From contig JAQGAU010000050.1 of NCBI GenBank assembly GCA_034698045.1, positions 1 through 48,565 of the forward strand: a DNA stretch of 48,565 nt. The letters run 5' to 3'. Under the pieces are notes generated by a model. That model saw only the letters and a program-made list of their open reading frames with translations, searched no databases and was not told the DNA's origin. Source of the stretch: Paramacrobiotus richtersi (Eukaryota; Tardigrada; Eutardigrada; Parachela; Macrobiotidae). Shown here piece after piece: positions 10,151-21,419 of this stretch (position 1 is the stretch's first letter; each line of letters begins with the position of its first letter). A program made the translations under genes and the position numbers.

Positions 10151-11896
10151 CTAACCGTTAACATCATTCCGGCCAGTTTCCGGCGAATACAAGCTTTATA
10201 ACAACTGTTATCTGGTAGAGGTCAGCCATAAACCACCATTGACTTTTTATCTGTATTTTGAGAGCGCACGTTTGTGACCTATCCCGGCTATCCGGTGACT
10301 TGGCAACAAAAAACTGCAATGAACTGAAGAACGATTATTTAACATGAGTCGCGCTATTACGATTATCATTTTACTGGATGGAAACCTGGGATACAAAAGT
10401 ATCCAGTGTTTATTGGAAGTCGTATTTAATTAAGGAAGTGCACTCGCCGAAGGCTGCACTAAGCAGACCGAAGCAACGAAGAAGAAAGCTGCTGCTTCGC
10501 AGTGATACAAAGTTATCTATATACCGCAGTATTACATTTACACTTTTTGAAACGTTGATTATTAAAACATCCAATCTCATCTTGTTCATTCACCCGCGCC
10601 TTAATATTGGGCATCGCGGCCAAAACTGCGGCGGCATTGCCTTTAACATTAGCAACAAAAAAACGTAGTTTTAAAATAATCCAGAGCGTGGTCACTCAAT
10701 TTCTCAAACAGTTCACGACATATAACTTTAGACAGCTCCTTTATCGATTCACTAACAACACTTAATGTTTGAAACACTCGATTTATTATCTAAATCTGCT
10801 TCGCGGTTAAGACACTTTCGCAGAAACGGAAATGAATGAAATGCATACAGACTAAAAATGCAGAGAAACAATAATTATGCCGCCACAAATCCAAGACAAA
10901 AATCCAGGACCTTGTCCACAAAACACACGGACAGTTTATTCTTCTTCAAAAGTTAAACCCAACGAACATCTGGAGTGCTTTTCCGAAACGACTGAGCGCG
11001 GCGTAGTCAGTGACGTCCTACAACCAACAGGACAGAATCTGGACTGGTTTGACCGTGAGGTGTAGCGTAATGTCTTCCAGGCGTCGTAATCTACGTCAAG
11101 ATCTACGTAGATTATGACGGAAGCACGGTAGTCTCATTTAACCCTGACTTTACTACGAAATGACAAAGCCAATTACGTTTTCAGTAACGACCGTTATATT
11201 AATGACGGTCTAAAATATGCTTTGGGTGGTTCTGGACAAGAAGGACAACAATACGGTGAACCGTTGCTGATCCGGGAATTCGGGACCTTTCTTTCAAGAA
11301 CCATGTAGGCCATAAGGTCACATAGGTTCGGTGAACGAAAAAAATAATATTACTTCGTGGAGAACCACAATGTCGATATTGCATTCTTCCTCAGCCATCC
11401 GCAAACATTCCAAATATTTGCTGAAAAGCATTTGGATTTGTTTCTTGGCGTGTGTGTTCGATAGGTTAGATTCACAAAGCGTCTTTGTGTCATCTTAAAG
11501 GTCAGAAGTTTTAGTCTCTCGTAGACGCTTAATAATGACAATTTTGACGGCACTGAAGGAATTCAAGCTTGTTGTTGAAAACACGGAATTTGTCCAAATT
11601 CCAAGCGTTCAAGCTTTATATAAGTTGCTGACAATTATAAGAAGGCACAGTTTCACACCAGCTCATGTCACTCAATTGATTGGGAGTCAGTTACCAGTAC
11701 GTTCTTCTCTGGGCATTTTACCCAGTTAGCTATAAAAAACCGCGATCTTCCTTTGGATGTTCTGCTCCCAGGCATAATTTCAAGGGGCCAGTTCGGGACG
11801 TCGTGTAAAGATATTACATTTTTACCAAATCAGTTCCACCAAACAAATGCAAAACCTTCCGATATAACGGTTTATTTCACTGTCAGTTTGAATACA
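10151..11896. other. Intergenic stretch, no recognised gene
   Basis: Only short frames without family features are present. The second copy of the AAGTGCACTCGC / GACCGAAGC pair lies at 10436-10474. Confidence 0.4.
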
Positions 11897-12353
11897 ATGG
11901 AAATACTGCCGAACCATTCGACGATAAATACCACAACCTACGTGATTACCCGAACTAATGGTACTGAAGGCTTGTCAATTCTTTAAGTTTGGCGCTCATT
12001 TTGTGCACATTATCACTGACCGGCAACGCTCTACTACTGTGTTTTATTTCCAACTCCGGAGTACTCTAACACCCTTTAATTTCTATGTGATCAATCTTCT
12101 GTTAGCCAACCTGGTCAGCACGTTGTTTCCACAAAACCGTTTGCTTCTGGAAGGCAAGGATCTCCTCTCCGTGAAACACTGGCCGCAGTACTGCTGCGTT
12201 CTCCGTTTTCTTTCTACAATAACGGCACCCGTTGCCTTATCTCACATGTTCATTTCTGCAAACCGAGCGTGGGCGATCGCTTTTCCGTTCTCCTACCGAG
12301 CATATCATACCAAAAAAGTGGCAACCACTTTCGGTTCTCTCCCTAACATATAA
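11897..12353 (+). pseudogene. Broken rhodopsin-type GPCR, N-terminus to TM4
   Basis: ATG at 11897 gives an extracellular N-terminus with Asn-glycosylation sites (NHS, NTT, NGT) that ends in a stop at about 11984. TM1 continues in another frame (LTGNALLLCFISNSG, with the conserved Gly-Asn), and TM2 (NFYVINLLLANLVSTLF) and TM3-TM4 (SHMFISANRAWAIAFPFSYR) lie in a third. At least two frameshifts therefore separate the pieces. NRAWAIAFP...YR..H.KKVA matches the neighbours at 16142 and 19492, so this is a dead member of the same tandem family. Everything after TM4 is missing here; a likely C-tail exon survives at 14587-14733, beyond duplicated segment B. Confidence 0.75.
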
Positions 12354-12423
12354 CCATCGAACAGGTTAATAATATACTCAGGCATATAGAGCAGTTGTAG
12401 GGTAGAAGGTAGTGAAGTATGAT

Positions 12424-13804
12424 CTACTTTATCAAGAGCCTTTGTGCAATCCACGAATATACCATCCACAAATCTCGTCCCGTGGCCATAATCTTTGCAA
12501 TGGCAATAGACAGGGGCCTTTGCAGTGGCGAACCTACGAGAAACTCATGGCAGTAAGCCATAATATTCCCATTCCAACGAAGGATGCACTGACCAAGCTG
12601 CACTCCCAGTGCGAAATAGGCAGTCTGCAGGGGCGGCTGGTTGATAACCAACTGGCCATAGGAGTTCTTGACGGCCAGAGCAATGGTAGCGTCCGCGATT
12701 ACGCAGGCCCACCCCCCTTGGCGTACCACCGCTAAACACGCATTATCGTACGCTACGAGCGACGTCGGCAGGTTGGCTTGCACGTTGGTCCAAATTTGTT
12801 GTGCGCGCGGTTCTTTGGAATCCTATACAGGCACTATTAACCGACGCGATCCATTTTTTTGTCGGATAGCTTGGCCATGATTTATTTTTCAGATTTAACT
12901 GTTCATATCTATACCAAGTCGATATCTGTCGCTACAGTTACTTAACACACTATAATATGTAAGGTTCCTAGGACATAATGTTATATAGCTGCGCAGCAAA
13001 AGGAGACGCAGCGCCGCTTACCCTAAGGTATGTGAAAGTGGCCGAACTGCCTTGCACGGCATACTTAATGTCAGTTAGCGAGGCAGAAGGCTGGCTGACA
13101 ATTACCACATGATAAGACATGAACGGGACAGTGAAATCGATGACCATCAACCTCTCCGGCGCAATGGTAAGGTGAGTGATGACTATGTCGGTTGTTTGTA
13201 GTAAACGTTAACGAATAGCGATGACCAGTCCGACGCCGTTCGCTAGTCATTAGCTGAACAACTGCACTGTATTCTTTATGCACACAAGTTTAATACAAAA
13301 TGCCTTGTTTAATTGATATACGATGTATATCAAATAAAGAAGGCACATTGTTCGACTAATGACTAGCGAGCGATTTGCGGTGGCCAGCTGAAAAAAAGGT
13401 CTTCCTACATTGCCAACCAGCTGTCCGACCAATCCAGTCCATACTCCGTAGGCGTCGGGATTTCCGAACGCGCCGTCCGTCTGGACGGACAGCGTGAATT
13501 CAAATGGCGTTGTTGCTTTCAGGGCGTTTATCAGATCCCAGATGAAGCCGGTGTAGCTTCCATCCGGATTCACTCGCAGGAAATTGCCGCCGTTTGTCTG
13601 CAATGCAGGATTTTTACGGGAAGTATGACTGCGGCTGGCTCAAGCGCAGAATAGTCATCAACTTACGACGAGACCGAGAACGCGGTAATTTGCGCAACCA
13701 AGACTGGTTGATGTCACTGAACAGGAACCGCCATTTTGGCAGTAAATACTGCACAAAAGTACAAGGAATACCGCACAGGACAACATTATTTTATCCGCGT
13801 GCAT
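12424..13804 (-). CDS. Secreted pore-less ionotropic-glutamate-receptor-like protein, copy B (splice site lost)
   Basis: The architecture is that of copy A: exons 13804-13667 (signal peptide, starting MHADKIMLSCAVFL), 13597-13409, 13195-13022 and 12822-12424, which would encode 299 aa. S1 (GVWTGLVGQLV, ERLMVIDFTVPF) runs straight into S2 (SASLTDIKYAVQG) with no membrane segments between. The contacts corresponding to Arg124, Ser160 and Asp211 of copy A are kept. The acceptor before exon 3 reads TACTACAA instead of TACTACAG, so normal splicing should fail; the next AG, 13 nt into the exon, would shift the frame. The C-terminus departs from copy A after IMATG, where the duplicated block ends (about 12476), and stops at 12424. 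Transcription is possible, but a full product is doubtful. Confidence 0.65.
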
Positions 13805-13957
13805 TTTGTTGGAGATGTTGAAGACGTAACCGAGTACAAATGAAGGACCTTCGGAATAGCGAAGATCGGTTCATACACGGTAACTTGTCGGCGACGTTCG
13901 AGATACATGCGGCGCTACAGTAGAGTGAGAATCTCCGAGATCTTATATACATAAAGA
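12476..13957. repeat. Segmental duplication of about 1.48 kb, homologous to 108-1590
   Basis: The block carrying copy B matches the block carrying copy A almost base for base through exons, introns and the small inverted-repeat element. Similarity starts at CCCG(A/T)GGCCATAATCTTTG (108 / 12476) and ends near the ATATACATAAAG stretch (1590 / 13957), where a TTTAG-repeat tail begins. Confidence 0.8.
13241..13368. repeat. Copy of the 13-bp inverted-repeat element in copy B intron 2
   Basis: CGCTAGTCATTAG at 13241-13253 is mirrored by CTAATGACTAGCG at 13356-13368, the same position in the gene as at 876-1006. Confidence 0.6.
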
Positions 13958-14175
13958 GACTAGTTTAGTTTAGTTTAGTTTATTCAAGAGCAGACAAACC
14001 CGTGGCACTCGTAGTCTGGTCGTTAACATGGATATAAAAACAAGAGAAATGTAGAATTTAGTCAGAAAGAAGATTTTTAAACTTGACACGAGACAGAAAA
14101 GTTTTAACCGTGCCACATTCCAAAACATTTTCACTACGTTTCATGATGTTAGGAGGAACGAGTTAGACGTACATG
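13958..14175 (-). repeat. Probable 3' end of a non-LTR retrotransposon with (CTAAA)n tail
   Basis: On the minus strand the segment ends with AATAAACTAAACTAAACTAA. This short-unit tail after an AATAAA-like signal is typical of retrotransposon 3' ends. No protein remains in it. It abuts the end of the segmental duplication. Confidence 0.45.
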
Positions 14176-14189
14176 CAGAGTAATGGACG

Positions 14190-14315
14190 AACTAAGTGTA
14201 ACATCGTTCATGTGACAAGATTGATGCGACATATTTATTGTACGTCTACCTCGTTTATCGTCTGTTACCTGTCGCTTTATGCATATAAGCTCTGTCTATC
14301 ACATGTATAGGGGAT
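14190..14315. repeat. Solo arm of the 1548-2795 inverted-repeat element
   Basis: TAACATCGTTCATGTGACAA through CTACCTCGTTTATCG to CTTTATGCATATAAGCTC parallels 2700-2795, and continues like the inverted left arm (1548-1634) through ATCACATGTATAGG. Confidence 0.6.
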
Positions 14316-14586
14316 TCATTACCAACGCTGTAAGCTTGGTACAGTTCTCATGATTAAAGACTACAGGTGTCGTAAAACCGCGTTACAATCTAGAGACTGA
14401 CTGGACGTTGAATACGGTATACACCCACCTAGTTTGTTCGGCCGATTTGGGGTAGGGCGGCGGAATGGGTGGCCGTGCAGCGCATAGCAGATCCGGTTAG
14501 GATTTTGTTTTTTAGTGCGGTGCTACATGATATCTCGTCTATGTAACTATAATGTAAGGTAAAATTAATAGCACTGATTTCTCGAG

Positions 14587-14733
14587 ATTGTGGACGAGTT
14601 CACCCGCCCGGACCCGCGACCTGCCTACGCGAGAAGCCAATGGACCAAAGATAACCTGTCGTCTTTGGATGTGGCCAAGCTGTCCCGTCTGACCCAGTAC
14701 GCGCCCAGCGTGGACATGTTTTTCTCAACTTGA
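14587..14733 (+). pseudogene. Orphan GPCR C-tail exon (relic)
   Basis: The frame reads WTKDNLSSLDVAKLSRLT preceded by DPRPAYARSQ. This parallels WTAENVSELDVSKLTRIT preceded by DPRNTTHYRGKE in the last exon of the GPCR gene at 16142-18141. Similarity then continues in another frame (ARAQRG-like against SRAQRM), indicating a frameshift before the stop at 14731-14733. It is probably the last exon of the broken receptor at 11897, now separated from it by the copy B segment. Confidence 0.6.
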
Positions 14734-16141
14734 TTTTGAGGAGCCGCTCTTCCTACAAGATGTAAGGCCATCTGTCGTTGTTGGAGCAGTCGGCGATGCG
14801 CTTTCCAACCCATGCCGGTTCTTATTCTTCGGTATTGTTTTGTCGCTCTGCGGCGACAGTATTTGTTCTGCCGACAGTTTTCATATTTCTAACGGTGTAG
14901 GTGGAAGAAAGTAGTCGAAATTCCTCACCGCTGCGATGCTCTGTGTAATATTGATAGCGTTATCTGGTGCGGAACTTTTGCTACACTAAGACGTTACAGT
15001 TTTTAACGTACTTCTTTAATTGTTAATTATTCTTCTGGAGTCTAGCTGGATTTCTGGTGCAGTTGGCGCGCCATGTTCCTTGAATGGGCTTTTGATTACT
15101 GGCTCTCCTGAGAGAGTTCCTTTCTAAAGCGTTGGGATGAATGCAAATCATCTTTTGCAGAAAGTTCCCTGTTGAACAGAAGTTTTAACAGAAAAAGTGT
15201 TCAACCACAACTTCGTATCAACGAATCGTGAACCTAACAAACTCCCTCTATCTTTCTCTGTCTTTCTAATCAAACAAGAAAACTTAGCAAAGTAACACAC
15301 TACAGAGTACTGTAGACGTACACCAGGAGTAACAAGGCGAAGGTTAGTTACAAAAAGTCTATGGTAGAGCGGTAAGCAGCGCTGTCTGATGGGCGGGAAA
15401 GAACACGAATATTGTTGACCTAAGGTCATCAATTCCCTTTGTTCAGCTACTGCATTGACCCAGGTATGCTGTCGGCGCGTATATGAATCAAGACCGCGGG
15501 GAGCCGTTTAATTACACATGCCCGAAGGTCAAGCCACGAAATTCATGAAACATTAGTAATTCTTGTCCGCTAAATGTCAGTACGACGCTTAAGTCGGGCT
15601 TCGGGTTTACGTCAGTCATAAAGTGTCTGGATCAAAAATTGCGTCTGCAAGTGCTTCCATTTTTGTGGCTCTTCAATGTACTTAATGAGTTTACTCATAA
15701 GACGGAAACCGACGCAGATAAGCATTACATAACTGGATAAAGATGTCATATTACCGAGCCATTATAGGTACCTTAGTGTTCAAAGATCTACCCTTACTCT
15801 GCAAGAGCTTGTGATTCCCAATTGACCGATCATTAGACTTATTTGACTGGCTGACGTCAGCTAGGTGACCTTTCCTTTAATTGCACCCTCAGAGTCATTA
15901 GAACCGGAGCTAAAGAATCCGTCCTATCAGGTTACCAGATTACTCTTTTAGCGAGGCACTCGGAGCCAAGGTCACGTAGGCTTACATAAAACTTAAACCT
16001 GCCACCGCTCGAAGCTGATATTTAGAATATTATCCTAATTACAACCCCGTGATTACTCAATGGAATATCTATACAGATTGATCAACACACTCCTTGCTGA
16101 AGACATTCAGGCCTTCTTAAAACAGACTGCTCTGCATTATC
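14734..16141. other. Intergenic stretch, no recognised gene
   Basis: Short frames only, none with family features. A TGGTAGAGCGGTAAG motif at about 15361 resembles a tRNA A box, but no partner B box or cloverleaf is evident. Confidence 0.4.
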
Positions 16142-18141
16142 ATGATTCCTACGAATGACACCTGCAGTTTGGTTGTCAGTATCATTTCCAAATGGACGTT
16201 TGTCCCAGTTTTCGCGCTGACCATTTTCGTAGCCGTTCTAATCACTAATGTACCTGTTTTAGTCCAGCTTCTTCGCAAATCGCACCTTCGAACATCCTTC
16301 AACATGTATCTCATCAACTTGCTGTTCGCCAACATATTACAGGTCTTATTACAGAATCCGTTAACCGTTCTGGATTCTTTGTTTTCTCGCTGGTGGATGG
16401 GATACACAGCGTGTAATTTGTATATTTACGCCAATTACATACTGTCCGGGAATGTTATGCTTTCTCATGTTCTGATTGCCATGAATCGGATTTGGGCGGT
16501 GACCTTTCCGGTGCACTATCGACAAAGACATACGAAAGTTGTGGCTGGCTTGGTCTGTGCATCATCTTGGATCTGGATCCATGTGCTGATTTTACCCGGA
16601 ATCATCAATGACGCTCTATACTATCGCCGACCGATAGAATGCTACGGCTGCCAGGTACCAGACTACCAATACTAGTACGATAATATTGCTATAACAATCA
16701 TAATATTAGGTATTTGAGGCAATGGTTATTGCTTTAAATACATAATAAATAGTAAGAGTTTCCCTAACTTGTTCAAAATCCGGAAAAGCGTAAGATCAAA
16801 CCACCTAGCCACACGCTACTGCAGTCTCGGCGAGAGAATTACAGTTACCAGAGTGTGATTTCGGTTGGCACTTTAACGATACAAATGCGTTCCTGAGAAT
16901 TAGGCCAGACTTAAGTCAGCTTTTAACAAAATGGCGTTAAGGAGTATATTGGACAGGAAGTGTATGACGAAATATGGTGCACCCCAAAAGTGGCCGACCG
17001 TGGACATGGTTGTGATCTATGGTAAAGGAAAACAGAAGCTGCGAAAAGGCTGCGAAAGCTGCGGGAAAGAGGAGACATATCAGGGTCTACTCACACAAAA
17101 AGCACGTACCTATGCAACATTGTGCCCCACTTGTGCGTTCCCACCGTGGTCTACTATGGTACTGTCGTTCGGTGACCACAGCCATTACTGATGGCTGTCT
17201 GTGGGCTGTGGTTACGGTTAACAGTGAAACACATACATACAGTACAATGTCAGACCTACCAAGCTGTAACTATGCGCTACCGTACATTACGCGCTGACTG
17301 GTGTTATTCTATGATTCTTATCAGTATCGGTTTTCAGGTTAACAACTCGGAGCAGCCAAAATGGGCCATGGCGATTCACTGGCTCGTCTATGCCGCACCA
17401 ACCCTATTCATCCTAGCATCCTTTCCCTATGTGTTCATCAAACAAATGCGCCAGAAAAGGCTGGTACGATCTCACCCCACCAAACCCGACAACGTACCAG
17501 GTGATCAGAGGACACATAAATATGGAGAAACTGGGGAAGTTAATGACGACACCGGAACTGACGCTTCAAATAATAAGGAATCGGACTGGAAAAGGTCAAC
17601 CGGGATGGTGATTTTTGCCTTGTTAGCGGCATCGATTTTTGTGACGTGGACGCCTGGAAGAGTGTACTTTTCGCTCAAGCTGTTTACCACGGTGGATAGT
17701 AACGTGGCATTTGAGATCTGCTACGTGCTGTTTGCCTGCCAGGCGGCACTGGACCCTCTGCTGTTTGTTGTTGCTCTTAAAGACGTACGATTTTCGTTTG
17801 CGGGTTAGAATTCTTGTGGAAAACATGTACTGTAAATATGTACTGCAACTGCCTGTATAGCATTGCAGCGTGACTTTTTCGTAGCTTCGGCATATTTTTC
17901 TAAATATATGGATAATGAAATATGGCGAGAAGAAGCATCTAGACTTCGCGTTGACCCACGCAACACAACACATTACCGCGGCAAGGAATGGACTGCAGAG
18001 AACGTGTCTGAACTGGATGTGTCGAAACTGACCCGCATAACGCTGCGAGCTTTATATGCAGTGAAAAGTCGCGCTCAGCGCATGACGAAGGCTTACTTTA
18101 AGTCTTCTCCTGCAGGTTCTCGAGATTGCCGTGATTTTTGA
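16142..18141 (+). CDS. Rhodopsin-type GPCR (tandem family member 1)
   Basis: Exon 1 is 16142-16654 and exon 2 starts at 17338 (phase 0, after TTTTCAG). Reading to the stop at 17808 gives 327 aa; splicing a short 81-nt intron (17804-17884, weak GTTAGA donor, good acceptor) adds a tail to 18141 for 411 aa. The second model is preferred because its tail resembles the relic at 14587. Seven hydrophobic segments are visible: TM1 VFALTIFVAVLITNVPVLV, TM2 MYLINLLFANILQVLL, TM3 ending VLIAMNRIWAVTFPVHYR, TM4 WIWIHVLILPG, TM5 LVYAAPTLFILASFPYVF, TM6 IFALLAASIFVTWTPGRVYF, and TM7 with ALDPLLF. NRIW replaces D/E-R-Y, and DPLLF replaces NPxxY. Extracellular loop 2 has CYGC. Ligand unknown; peptide or amine cannot be told. 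Confidence 0.8.
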
Positions 18142-19491
18142 CAACACTTTTAGCTTCTACATTATTTTCGTCACAAGGACAGTACAACCGTGACTTTTTA
18201 ACAGTTCTAACGTGGCTTGTTTGTTCGTGACTTGCGCCATCAGGGTACGTAAAATGTTGGCTGAATGATGATGACATGTTAAATACGTAAATATTCGAGA
18301 CTTTTAACGGGCATAAACTTACTACAAAGCTCTGCAATCCGGGAATCATGATATTGTACGTCTATGTGACATACTGCCGTGCTAGTCTGACATCATGTTG
18401 CACGATTAACAGGCTGTACTTCAAACGTGTTTTTATTCGTTGTTGGTAACTGTTTGTACGACTGTGCTGACTGTGAGTGTACGTGGATGTGGAATCCACG
18501 TTGCATCGAGAATGCCATGTTCGTTAAGATTGATTGTGGTGTGTGTGTGATGAGTAAAGGCTTTGTAATTAAAAGCTGGATTCTGGTTTAGTGTGTGTCA
18601 ACACTTATGTGCTGACGAAAGTTGTGTGTGTTTGGTGACCTCTGTAAGAAGCAGGATTTTCCTTACGGAAGTTAAGTAGTAGCTGTGAGCTAGCCAGTAG
18701 TAGTGAGCTGTTCTTCCACATTAGGACAAGAGTCCAGTGATCCTCTGAACCGACTGTGTCTGGTTGGTATTACGACCAGAACGTTTAACTTGCCCAAATG
18801 ATATGCACGTTGAGTACTCAGTTGGTTTGTTGGTAAAAATCAATATATCACAAAGGCGCTTTTACAATCAAGTCTCCAAGAGCTGTTGCAGTATATGAAT
18901 TTTACCCAGCCTTATCGCATTTTTCCCAGGGAGAGCTCTCTCACCGGATGTACCAGTAACCGCTTTTTCATAAATTCCGGTGACGATCATTTCAACCTTT
19001 CCCATATTTGCTAACGCAATTGTTGCGGGTTTATGAAATGGAAACCGTTATTGGGCCGTCGATTGTCGGTGGAGTAAGTGGCCTCTTGTGTCCCACTGAG
19101 ACATAATGGGCGCACAACCGCAGCAAAATGAATGGAGATACAAAAGCCACTTCATTGACAATTGATTAAAACGCAATAACCGGGCTGCTGTCGGCACATG
19201 ATTTATGCATGGGGATTAGCTGCAATATCCCGGATGATCCGTTTTACAGCGAGATCATTTGGTTTTTGCTTCCATATCGACCTGTGCATCAGTGGCAACT
19301 TTTAAATAAGTCTATAGTGAAACATGTGTTAGGAATTTACAGTGTATCATGAATTCAATGCGCATATTATCCTTCTGAAGAAATCTGGGTTCTATAAGCA
19401 CAGTTATACTTTGAATAACGTAACTATCATTTTCGAAGCGAGATCGACCGGTACGCTGAGAGTTGCGAAGTTTTCGATTGAACAAACCAGA
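18142..19491. other. Intergenic stretch, no recognised gene
   Basis: No convincing coding region or repeat was seen. It presumably includes the promoter of the next receptor gene. Confidence 0.4.
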
Positions 19492-21419
19492 ATGGAATCA
19501 AATTCATCGGAAGCGTTGTGGAACGAGACTGCCGAACTAGTATGGACCTCCTCCGCTGAAGCTCGTCTTACTTTAGGCATACTGCAGCTGATCCTTAACA
19601 CGGCCATGTTGGTGGTGTTTGCCTTCCGGAAAGATCTTCGCACCTCTTTCACCATGTATATCATTTTTCTCCTCATTGCCAACATAATCTACGCTACATG
19701 CCAGTACCCGTTAGAGGTGCGTATCTGTGATTAGACACTATGTATTTAATAGTACCGCATATCCGGTTAACGGTTGCTTTAGTACAGTTGTTACGGTTTC
19801 GGTGCTTCAACGGCGCAGTTTATCAAATGAGCTGCGAGGTATGTATGTATGAAAAATCAGTGATGTGTCCCAGTGGGATGGATCACTGATGCGGCTCAAA
19901 ATGAAGTCTTCGTAGACTTCATTCGCCACTGCGAGAACTCGAGTACTATCTCATTCTCCATGTTACCTATCACTTTTCGCCCGTCATCTTAGCAGAATCT
20001 GATTTACAGCTGACAGATACAACCACATCAGGCACCATGAATCTCTCATTTTATTGAGAGACTCAAGGTGGTTACCGCGTCGGATATACGTTGTTGCCTA
20101 GATTCTCGCCATTATAAAACAGTTATGATTATAGATCATCCGCCAACTGTACCCCCACTGGATCCTCTCCCGTCCCGCTTGCGTCTTCTACCTGTACCAG
20201 TGCTGGATCTTCTGCCCCATCACCATGCACATGCACGTCCTCATTACGCTCAACCGGATCTGGGCCATCGCCTTCCCCGTCTCCTACCGTAACATGCACT
20301 CCAAACGAATGGCCGTGCTGTTGTGCGGCGTCATGATCCTGTACATCCATGCTATTGTCTTCCCGCTGTTTGTCATCGACGTGGTGCGGTACAAGGATGA
20401 CGTCGGTCGGACGGGTTGCTCTTTGGATACCGATGCGCAGAGGGTATACGCGGTGACGGCAGCCATTCTCACACAGGATCTGCCGGTGGTGTTTGTCGTG
20501 GGAGCGTACCCGTTTCTGTTGTGTAAACAGTTACAACGGAGAAAAGTGGGGGCCATGAAGATTGTGGATGTGATCAGTCGGCAAGGAAGAAACGGAACGG
20601 AGATGCAGAGTCGGCATACAAATCAGCTAGTCATTGTGACCGTAAGACTAATACTGAGTCGCCTATGTGAGGTAGAAGTACTTGTACTTCGACGCGAACA
20701 CACATTTCTGTCACTCACACTTTACGCACGAGCATTTCTACCACCTCCTGAGTAAGCTTACTGGTTAACCAATACTTATGAAAAATGACGCGTTCAACCT
20801 CGCAAAACTGGAAAAAACGTTTGTTTAACGGTAAGCGTCGCTACATTTGATTGAAATGCTAAACGAATAAAATCTGCGTGGCAGATATGCATGATGGTTT
20901 CGTTCGAAGGTGTTACCGCTTTGCTGATCTTGATAGGCAGCACTTCCACACGGGGCGGCAGAAATGGTTGTGCGTAAAGTGTGAGTGACAGAAATGTTTT
21001 TCGCGTCGAAGTCATGACAGAATAAAGTCTATCTTCTGCGCTTGGCGAATCATCTCCGCCACTGCTCCGTCAGATGCAGTCTAGCAGTTGTTTGTCATTT
21101 TCAGTCTCAACCTTCCCACCGACGTAGCACCTCCCGCCCCTTCCTAGTCCTGACCCTGTTGACCGTCAGCGTGTTCATCTGCTGGACACCCGACCAAACC
21201 CTATGGACCGTGTCGACTTTCACACCCGTAATTGACCAGCCAGCGACACGCGCACTGTTTGGTCTGCAGGCGGTGCTCGATCCCGTTCTCTTCGCCCTCA
21301 GCCTAAAGAGCTTTCGGACGGTCATTAAACAACGTTTCTCCGCACTAGGATCTCACAAACCACGGATTACCGTCATCGGTGCTAGCGGCAGTGTCGACGT
21401 GGACGATTCCCACTCATAA
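19492..21419 (+). CDS. Rhodopsin-type GPCR (tandem family member 2)
   Basis: Three exons, all phase 0: 19492-19716, 20135-20641 and 21105-21419, giving 348 aa. The ATG at 19492 gives an N-terminus with two glycosylation sites (NSS, NET) directly before TM1 (LTLGILQLILNTAMLVVF). TM2 is MYIIFLLIANIIYATCQ. TM3 runs from ACVFYLYQCWIFC to VLITLNRIWAIAFPVSYR, again NRIW in place of D/E-R-Y. TM6 has FICWTPDQTLW and TM7 AVLDPVLFALSLKS. The tail is short and ends VDVDDSHS, without the WT.(D/E)N.S.LDV.KL motif of family member 1. Intron 2 holds a fold-back element (20684-21013). The order ψGPCR, 16142 gene, 19492 gene on one strand is a tandem array. Confidence 0.85.
20684..21013. mobile_element. Miniature fold-back element (MITE) with about 60-bp terminal inverted repeats
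   Basis: The left end ACTTCGACGCGAA followed by CATTTCTGTCACTCACACTT recurs inverted at about 20951-21012 (AAGTGTGAGTGACAGAAATG ... TTCGCGTCGAAGT). The interior of about 200 bp has no gene. A clear target duplication was not found. It lies wholly inside a GPCR intron. A partial end (CATTTCTGTCACTCACAC) recurs at 41549-41566. Confidence 0.75.

Noticed and set aside
9762-10161. Two forward frames of about 90-120 codons across the CTTTACC repeat
   Set aside because: Repeat-derived, both overlapping frames open for the same reason.
15355-15440. tRNA-like A box (TGGTAGAGCGGTAAG) suggesting a tRNA or tRNA-derived SINE
   Set aside because: No matching B box or cloverleaf could be drawn within the expected distance.
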